Part shown: in pieces, positions 7,399 through 12,362 of the stretch
How the letters are laid out: every line of letters begins with the position of its first letter
Position numbering within the stretch: the first letter of the stretch is position 1
Assembly (NCBI GenBank): GCA_012513125.1
Contig: JAAZCS010000147.1
Coordinates: forward strand, 1 to 17,399
Origin: Treponema sp.
GTDB lineage: Bacteria > Spirochaetota > Spirochaetia > Treponematales > Treponemataceae
Direction: 5' to 3'
DNA length: 17,399 bases
The notes under the pieces: generated by a model
Told to the model about the DNA's origin: nothing
Database searches by the model: none
What the model saw: the letters and a program-made list of their open reading frames with translations, nothing else
Program-made: the position numbers and the translations under genes

Positions 7399-8310
7399 AT
7401 GGGACAAATCGAATACATTACAGTTGAAAAAGCCTCAGAAATCTGGAATTTAAGTGAACGCAGCGTAAGGAATTACTGTGTACAGGGAAGAGTACCAGGT
7501 GCAATTCAAGAAGGTGGTGTATGGAAAATTCCTTCATCATCTGAAAAACCTGGCCGCAAGACTCGCCATGTAAATAAAGAATATACACTTCTTGATTTTC
7601 TTAAACGTGAAAAAGATGCTAATTTAAAAGGTGGTATCTACCACAAAGTTCAAATTGATCTTACATACAATTCAAATCACATTGAAGGATCCAAGCTTAC
7701 ACATGATCAGACCCGATCTATCTTTGAAACCAAAACTCTTGGTGTTACAGAAGGCAATGTGAAGGTTGATGATATTTTAGAAACCGTTAATCATTTTCGC
7801 TGTATTGATTTGATTATTGAAGGTGCAAAAACAAAGCTTTCAGAAAATTTTATTAAACAGCTTTATTTTATTTTGAAAACAGGAACTACAGATGCACAGA
7901 AATCCTGGTTCAAGGTTGGTGATTATAAAATGCTGGAAAATGAAGTTGGTGGAAGTGAAACTACAAAACCTGCTAAAGTCGTTTCTGAAATGAAAACCTT
8001 ACTTATGGAATACAACTCCAAAACAAAAATCTCTTTTGACGATATTCTTGATTTTCATGTCCGTTTTGAAACAATTCATCCATTTCAGGATGGAAATGGT
8101 CGTATTGGACGTTTGATTATGTTCAAGGAATGTCTTAAGCACAATATTGCTCCATTTATTATTACAGAAGAATTGAAAATGTTTTATTACCGTGGAATTA
8201 AAAACTGGAAAGATGAACGTGGGTATTTAAGAGACACTTGTCTAACAGCTCAAGATTCAATGAAAAACAGTCTTGATTATTTTGGAATAAAGTATTTAGG
8301 GAAACACTGA
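7399..8310 (+). CDS. HTH-Fic domain protein (AMP transferase with built-in inhibitory motif)
   Basis: The product has 303 residues from the ATG at 7399. Residues 1-50 are a MerR/excisionase-like HTH ('VEKASEIWNLSERSVRNYCV', then 'GRVPGAIQEGGVWKIP'). The Fic core carries the complete catalytic motif HPFQDGNGRIGR (227-238), so transfer of AMP, or another phosphate-bearing group, to target proteins is expected. The inhibitory-helix motif S-x-x-x-E-G is present before the core (S92-N-H-I-E96-G97), making this a class II, self-inhibited Fic protein that needs no separate antitoxin. An upstream TTG at 7372 is in frame but lies 5' of the TATAAT box, so the ATG is preferred. No Shine-Dalgarno site is present, and the ATG falls where transcription should begin, suggesting a leaderless mRNA. 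Targets cannot be predicted. Confidence 0.9.
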   Translation: MGQIEYITVEKASEIWNLSERSVRNYCVQGRVPGAIQEGGVWKIPSSSEKPGRKTRHVNKEYTLLDFLKREKDANLKGGIYHKVQIDLTYNSNHIEGSKLTHDQTRSIFETKTLGVTEGNVKVDDILETVNHFRCIDLIIEGAKTKLSENFIKQLYFILKTGTTDAQKSWFKVGDYKMLENEVGGSETTKPAKVVSEMKTLLMEYNSKTKISFDDILDFHVRFETIHPFQDGNGRIGRLIMFKECLKHNIAPFIITEELKMFYYRGIKNWKDERGYLRDTCLTAQDSMKNSLDYFGIKYLGKH

Positions 8311-8338
8311 TTAAAGCCTTAAACTGATGGGAAACACA

Positions 8339-8390
8339 CTTTTTCATTGAAAACTTTGTGTCAAAAAGGCAAAAGTTTTCAATGAAAAAG
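8339..8390. repeat. 19-bp perfect inverted repeat between fic and the AAA_14 gene
   Basis: CTTTTTCATTGAAAACTTT (8339-8357) and its exact complement (8372-8390) are separated by a 14-nt loop. The right arm with flank, AAGGCAAAAGTTTTCAATG (8366-8384), recurs with one change at 8442-8460, directly over the ribosome binding site of the next gene. No T tract follows on the plus strand, so it is not a standard fic terminator. It lies just upstream of the -35 region of the ATPase gene, as an operator would. Confidence 0.75.
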
Positions 8391-8460
8391 TTGCATTATT
8401 TTGAGTATCGGTATAATATGAATTGAAAAGTATAGACTAATAAGGCGAAAGTTTTCAATG
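8391..8460 (+). promoter_or_regulatory. AAA_14 promoter and repeated half-site over its leader
   Basis: A perfect TATAAT is at 8412-8417, with TTGCAT (8391-8396) as a possible -35 at a short 15-bp spacing. In the leader, ATTGAAAA (8422-8429) can pair with TTTTCAAT (8452-8459), which abuts the GGAG ribosome binding site at 8460-8463. The element 8442-8460 is a near-exact copy of the right arm of the upstream inverted repeat. Both DNA-level repression and RNA-level occlusion of the ribosome site are possible. Confidence 0.5.
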
Positions 8461-8468
8461 GAGTGTTT

Positions 8469-9761
8469 GTGAAAGAAATTAAACGGGAACAATATCTACA
8501 ACAATTGCTGTCTTATCAATGGGATGGTCAGATAAAAGTAATAACTGGCATTCGAAGATGTGGCAAGTCTTATTTGTTAGGAAAAATATACAAAAATCAC
8601 CTTTTGGAAAATGGAGTGAAGGAAAGTAATATTATTTCCATTCAATTGGATTTAGTAAGAGATATCCGTTTTAGAAATCCATTGGAATTATCTTCTTATA
8701 TTTCGAAAAAAATCGAAAATAAGGATGAGAAATTCTATTTATTTGTTGATGAAATACAAATGTCAGATGAAGTGCCTAATCCATATTCACCAGATGGAAA
8801 AAAAATCACATTCTATGATGTGTTGAATGAATTAAGGGAAGCAGAGAACCTTGATGTTTACGTAACTGGCAGCAATTCCAAAATGCTTTCCAGCGACATT
8901 CTTACGGAATTTCGTGGTAGAAGTGATGAGATACGTGTTCATCCATTGTCATTTAGCGAATATTATTCTGCGGTTGAGGGCGATAAAGAGGATGCGTTTG
9001 CTCAATATGCGTTTTATGGTGGAATGCCATTTGTCCTAACTCGGCCCGACGATTCATCAAAAATGAAATATCTTGAATCACTTTTTAGTGAGACTTATCT
9101 GAAAGATATTATTGAACGAAATAAACTAATGAAAGAAGATGCCTTGGAAAATATTCTTGATTTGCTTTCTTCATCGATTGGCTCATTAACAAATCCTAAA
9201 AAAATAGCAGATACAATCATTTCCAAGAAGAATATGAAAATATCAGTGAATACTGTAACTTCGTATATTAATTTTTTAGAAGACGCATTCCTATTTTCAA
9301 AATCAAAAAGATATGACGTAAGGGGAAAATCATACTTTGATTATCCGTATAAATATTACTGCGAAGATATAGGGCTTAGAAATGCACGAATAGGATTTAG
9401 GCAGCAGGAAATGACTCATATAATGGAAAACATAATTTATAACGAATTGATTATAAGGGGATTTTCAGTAGATGTAGGTGTAGTGTATTCCAGAGAATAT
9501 AATGAAAATAACAATTCGGTGCGAGTACCAAGGGAAATAGATTTTGTGGTAAACTCAGGCGGTAAGAAAACATATATACAATCAGCATTTGCTCTTGGAA
9601 CTGATGAAAAAGCTGAACAGGAGCTTCGCCCATTTTCATTAACCGGAGACAGTTTTCCAAAAATCATCGTAAGAAAAGATATTCAAAAAAGATGGTATGA
9701 TGATAATGGTATATTGAATATCGGGCTCATTGAGTTCTTATTGGATTCTACAGTAGTATAG
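8469..9761 (+). CDS. AAA_14/DUF4143 ATPase (intact)
   Basis: Using the GTG at 8469, which has GGAG 5 nt upstream, the product is 430 residues and begins 'MKEIKREQYLQQLLSY', the usual start of this family. An in-frame GTG two codons earlier lacks that spacing. Walker A is GIRRCGKS (27-34), Walker B is 'LFVDEIQ' (D94, E95), and the sensor segment 'YVTGSNSKMLSS' is at 131-142. A winged helix follows in the middle ('NPKKIADTIISKKNMKISVN'), then the DUF4143 region with a nuclease-like 'VPREIDFVV' strand pair near the C-terminus; the lysine expected after it is replaced by 'YIQSAF', so nuclease activity is doubtful. Biological role is unknown; related genes occur in many copies in anaerobe genomes. 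The remnant at 0.8-1.4 kb belongs to the same family but a different branch. Confidence 0.9.
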   Translation: MKEIKREQYLQQLLSYQWDGQIKVITGIRRCGKSYLLGKIYKNHLLENGVKESNIISIQLDLVRDIRFRNPLELSSYISKKIENKDEKFYLFVDEIQMSDEVPNPYSPDGKKITFYDVLNELREAENLDVYVTGSNSKMLSSDILTEFRGRSDEIRVHPLSFSEYYSAVEGDKEDAFAQYAFYGGMPFVLTRPDDSSKMKYLESLFSETYLKDIIERNKLMKEDALENILDLLSSSIGSLTNPKKIADTIISKKNMKISVNTVTSYINFLEDAFLFSKSKRYDVRGKSYFDYPYKYYCEDIGLRNARIGFRQQEMTHIMENIIYNELIIRGFSVDVGVVYSREYNENNNSVRVPREIDFVVNSGGKKTYIQSAFALGTDEKAEQELRPFSLTGDSFPKIIVRKDIQKRWYDDNGILNIGLIEFLLDSTVV

Positions 9762-9789
9762 GAAAGAATATTTTTCACAAGGATAATAT

Positions 9790-10281
9790 ATGAATTCTAA
9801 AGAAATTAGTTTTAGATTTGCCACAAAAGATGACTGCACTCTCATTTTACAGTTTATTAAGGAACTTGCGATTTATGAAAAAATGGAAGATGAAGTTGTT
9901 GCAACAAAAGAACTTCTTGATGAATGGATTTTTGAAAAAAACAAGGCAGAAGTTTTGTTTGCAATGAAAGACGGAAAAGAAGTTGGATTTGCTTTATTTT
10001 TCCATAACTTTTCTACATTTTTAGGAAGGTCTGGAATCTATCTTGAAGATTTATTTGTAAAGCCTGAATTTAGAGGTTACGGAATTGGCAAGGGAATTTT
10101 AACAAAGCTTGCTCAAATTACAGTTGAAAGAGGCTGCGGTCGCTTGGAATGGTGTTGTCTTGACTGGAACAAGCCTAGCATTGACTTTTATCTTTCATTG
10201 GGTTCAAAGCAGATGGAAGACTGGACAGTTTATCGGGTTACAGGCGACACACTAAAACAACTTGCAGAAAAAAGTAATTAA
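9790..10281 (+). CDS. GNAT acetyltransferase, spermidine/spermine (diamine) N-acetyltransferase type
   Basis: The product has 163 residues. The acetyl-CoA loop is RGYGIGK (R95 to K101) preceded by the strand 'GIYLEDLFVKPEF'. 'LDWNKPSIDFYLSLGSKQME' is the conserved motif B region. The sequence 'YLEDLFV...RGYGIG...WNKPSIDFY' closely follows the pattern of eukaryotic SSAT1 and its bacterial relatives, which acetylate polyamines, diamines or thialysine. Substrate is inferred from that likeness only. AAGGA at 9779-9783, 6 nt before the ATG, supports the start. It lies 28 nt after the AAA_14 gene on the same strand and could share its transcript, though the functions do not obviously connect. Confidence 0.8.
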   Translation: MNSKEISFRFATKDDCTLILQFIKELAIYEKMEDEVVATKELLDEWIFEKNKAEVLFAMKDGKEVGFALFFHNFSTFLGRSGIYLEDLFVKPEFRGYGIGKGILTKLAQITVERGCGRLEWCCLDWNKPSIDFYLSLGSKQMEDWTVYRVTGDTLKQLAEKSN

Positions 10282-10325
10282 ATTACAGTACGAGTTTTTG
10301 CCAAAAAAAGTCGAGATTTATCTTC

Positions 10326-10368
10326 TTGAACAGTGATATATTTTCTTTATAAATAATATCGACAGAGG
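10326..10368 (+). promoter_or_regulatory. Sigma-70 promoter and ribosome site of the araC-type gene
   Basis: TTGAAC (10326-10331), a 16-bp spacer and TATAAA (10348-10353) form a good promoter. The leader holds AGAGG at 10364-10368, 4 nt before the ATG at 10373. Confidence 0.6.
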
Positions 10369-10372
10369 AAAA

Positions 10373-11293
10373 ATGAAAGAACAAGTTCAGGCTGTAAAAA
10401 GAATGCAGGATTACATAAAGGCTCATCTATTTGAAGAAATAACTTCTTCTGATTTAGCAAACGTGGCTTTTTATTCTCCGTGGCATTCATACCGCCTGTT
10501 CCGTGAAATTATGAACATGTCACCTTCTGACTACATCCGCAGATTAAGACTTTCAACTTCAGCGATTCGTCTTCGTGATGAGAAAGTAAAAATTATTGAC
10601 GTAGCTTACGATTGCGGTTTTGATAGTGTTGACGGATTTCAGCGTGCGTTTCTAAAAGAATTCGGTACCAATCCAAAAGAATATGCACAAAATCCAGTTC
10701 CAATTTCGCTTTTCATTCCTTTTGATATTGTGTCGGTAGTTGAATTTAACGAAAAATATTCAGCTAGTGAAGAATCAGATTTCAAGGAGAAAAAAATGAG
10801 TAACGAAAAAACTAATGTTAAAAGTGTATTTTTACAAATAATTGATAAGCCAGAACATAAAGTTTTAATTAAACGCGGTGTAAAAGCAGAAGAATATTTT
10901 GACTACTGTAAAGAAGTCGGTTGCGATGTTTGGGGTATTTTAAAGAGTATGAAATCTCTTTGCGGAGAACCTGTTTGTTTGTGGTTACCAGAAAAATACA
11001 TCAAACCAAACACTTCAAAATATGTTCAGGGAGTTGAAGTTCCTGTTGATTACGATGGTGTAATTCCAGAAGGGTTTGATGTTATCACTTTATCTGCAGC
11101 GAAATATCTTATGTTCCAAAGCGAACCATTTGCTGAAGAAGATTACGAAAGTGCAATCGAAAATATTTGGGAAGCAGAAAAGAAATATAATCCTTCAGCC
11201 ATCGGTTACAAGTGGGATTCCGAAAATCCACGTATTCAGCTAGAACCAATTGGTGAACGTGGCTACATTGAACTAGTTCCAATTTGCAAATAA
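10373..11293 (+). CDS. AraC-family regulator fused to GyrI-like effector-binding domain
   Basis: The product has 306 residues. Residues 5-105 are the AraC double helix-turn-helix: the first HTH contains 'SSDLANVAFYSPWHSYRLFR', and the second 'IIDVAYDCGFDSVDGFQRAF' is followed by the signature 'FGTNPKEY'. Residues about 150-306 are a GyrI-like/AraC_E_bind domain (from 'VFLQIIDKPEHKVLIKRG' to 'RGYIELVPICK'), a fold that binds small hydrophobic drugs or hydrolyses them. The order matches the Rob/SAV-type regulators that control multidrug responses. A strong ribosome site (AAGGAG, 10784-10789) and an in-frame ATG at 10796 lie exactly at the domain junction (codon 142). The GyrI domain may therefore also be made alone, or the gene is a recent fusion of two neighbours. 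Confidence 0.9.
   Translation: MKEQVQAVKRMQDYIKAHLFEEITSSDLANVAFYSPWHSYRLFREIMNMSPSDYIRRLRLSTSAIRLRDEKVKIIDVAYDCGFDSVDGFQRAFLKEFGTNPKEYAQNPVPISLFIPFDIVSVVEFNEKYSASEESDFKEKKMSNEKTNVKSVFLQIIDKPEHKVLIKRGVKAEEYFDYCKEVGCDVWGILKSMKSLCGEPVCLWLPEKYIKPNTSKYVQGVEVPVDYDGVIPEGFDVITLSAAKYLMFQSEPFAEEDYESAIENIWEAEKKYNPSAIGYKWDSENPRIQLEPIGERGYIELVPICK
10784..10798 (+). promoter_or_regulatory. Internal ribosome binding site and start within the AraC-GyrI gene
   Basis: AAGGAG (10784-10789) is followed 6 nt later by ATG (10796-10798), in frame with the enclosing gene. Initiation here would give a 165-residue stand-alone GyrI-like protein beginning MSNEKTNVKSVF. The site encodes only a linker ('DFKEKK') in the long protein, so it is not forced by a conserved protein motif. 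Confidence 0.55.
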
Positions 11294-11322
11294 AAATTGT
11301 TTTCATGTAAAAACCACTAAAC

Positions 11323-11371
11323 GCTAAAAAACCACACTAAGAATATTTTATTCTCAGTGTGGTTTTTTAGC
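11323..11371. terminator. Bidirectional rho-independent terminator
   Basis: GCTAAAAAACCACACT (11323-11338) pairs perfectly with AGTGTGGTTTTTTAGC (11356-11371). One A/C mismatch is then followed by six more pairs and a small loop. The GC-rich part plus the A6/T6 tracts work on both strands. It ends the araC-type gene and shields the following cassette. Confidence 0.9.
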
Positions 11372-11430
11372 TATTAAATGGAAAATTTTTATGATAAACT
11401 AAACTTGATTTTTAAGAAGGATTTATCAAT

Positions 11431-11652
11431 ATGGCTGATTCTTTATTTGAAAAAAAAGCGGAATTTATCTCATGGTGCATAGAAGAATATTCAGCACTAA
11501 ATTCAACTTCTGGTCGTGAAACAGCAAATATGTTTGCACAAAAAAAAGTTCTTGATTTTCTTTCAAATCATTATGATGTACTTCACACACAAAGTAAAAA
11601 TTATATTCTTGGTAGTATTGAAGATTTTCTTTTTACGGAGGAATCAAAATGA
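11431..11652 (+). CDS. DUF3791-family small protein, first gene of DUF3990 cassette
   Basis: The product of 73 residues is acidic and helical. 'KAEFISWCIEEYSA' and 'LDFLSNHYDVLHTQSKNYIL' match the DUF3791 pattern as I know it (EFI..CIE.Y, then L..YD.LHT....YI.). Members are small proteins commonly encoded beside DUF3990 genes; their role is not established. AGAAGG about 10 nt upstream supports the ATG. The last four bases overlap the start of the DUF3990 gene (ATGA), so the two are translationally coupled. By size, position and coupling it is a candidate antitoxin or adaptor for the downstream protein (inference). Confidence 0.75.
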   Translation: MADSLFEKKAEFISWCIEEYSALNSTSGRETANMFAQKKVLDFLSNHYDVLHTQSKNYILGSIEDFLFTEESK

Positions 11653-12152
11653 TACTGTATCATGGTGGATTTTCTAAAATATCAAAACCAAAAATTCTAG
11701 AACCACAACGTGCAATGGATTTTGGTGGCGGATTTTATACAACAACAAGTTTTGAGCAAGCAAAAAAATGGGCGTTAACAAAAAAAGATAGATTTCATTA
11801 TGAAGATGCCATTGTTTCTTCGTTCACTTTTGATATGAATCTTTTAGACTCAACAAATTTAAAATGCAAAGTATTTAAAACCGCAAATGAAGAATGGTTA
11901 GATTTTATAATGAATAACAGGCATACTCTAAGTTTTGAATTTGATTTCGATATTGTATATGGAGCAGTTGCTAATGACAATGTATATGCTAGCATAAATT
12001 TATATGAAGATGGAATTCTTAGCAAAACACAATTGATGGAAGAACTAAGAACATGGAAATATGTTGATCAATTGTGTTTTCATACAACAAAAGCACTATG
12101 TTATTTAACATTTGAAAAATTCGAAAAAGTTTTTTCAGAGGAGATTAAGTGA
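11649..12152 (+). CDS. DUF3990 protein, ADP-ribosyltransferase-like candidate toxin
   Basis: The product has 167 residues. 'ILYHGG' at the N-terminus, 'DFGGGFYTTTSFEQAKKWAL' at about residues 25-44 and 'LCFHT' near residue 146 follow the DUF3990 pattern. That pattern recalls the H-Y-(E/Q) core of diphtheria-type ADP-ribosyltransferases: the H of YHG, the Y of FYTT and a late Q at 'DQLCF'. I understand the Pfam family to be grouped with ADP-ribosyl transferases, but activity of this member is unproven. It overlaps both neighbours by 4 bp and so sits at the centre of a tightly coupled three-gene unit, the arrangement expected of a toxin held in check by co-translated partners. No signal peptide or membrane segment is present. 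Confidence 0.75.
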   Translation: MILYHGGFSKISKPKILEPQRAMDFGGGFYTTTSFEQAKKWALTKKDRFHYEDAIVSSFTFDMNLLDSTNLKCKVFKTANEEWLDFIMNNRHTLSFEFDFDIVYGAVANDNVYASINLYEDGILSKTQLMEELRTWKYVDQLCFHTTKALCYLTFEKFEKVFSEEIK

Positions 12153-12361
12153 TAAAACCAAAAATTACACAAAAAAATGTTCATTTATTTATTCCAAATA
12201 AAGTTGCAAAAATTTGTTGTGAACTTAATTCATCAAAGAAATTATCACTTAATGATTCCATCTTGAAAATTTACAACTCGCCTGTATATGAAGATTTAAG
12301 CCGTGAATCATCAAAACTATGGCAAGAAGGCTGGGTTTATATTTATCAAATGTTAATCTAG
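12149..12361 (+). CDS. Small unassigned protein, third gene of the DUF3990 cassette
   Basis: The product has 70 residues and starts with GTG overlapping the previous stop (GTGA). I do not recognise a family with confidence. 'NVHLFIPNKVAKICCELN' followed by 'LNDSILKIYNSPVYEDLSRE' and 'LWQEGWVYIYQMLI' resembles small helical proteins encoded next to DUF3990/DUF3791 genes, so it is probably a genuine third cassette member. Coupling to the DUF3990 gene suggests a stoichiometric partner or antitoxin. The stop codon lies only 1 nt from the stop codon of the large convergent gene on the other strand, with no terminator between, so the two transcripts must overlap. Confidence 0.65.
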   Translation: MIKPKITQKNVHLFIPNKVAKICCELNSSKKLSLNDSILKIYNSPVYEDLSRESSKLWQEGWVYIYQMLI

Positions 12362-12362
12362 T

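Noticed and set aside
8339..8390. 19-bp inverted repeat as a terminator of fic
   Set aside because: The stem is long and A/T-rich with no T tract after it. The third copy of the arm over the next ribosome site fits a regulatory role better.
9790..11293. GNAT and AraC-GyrI genes as one polyamine-resistance operon
   Set aside because: The AraC-type gene has its own good promoter (10326-10353), and nothing ties its ligand domain to polyamines.
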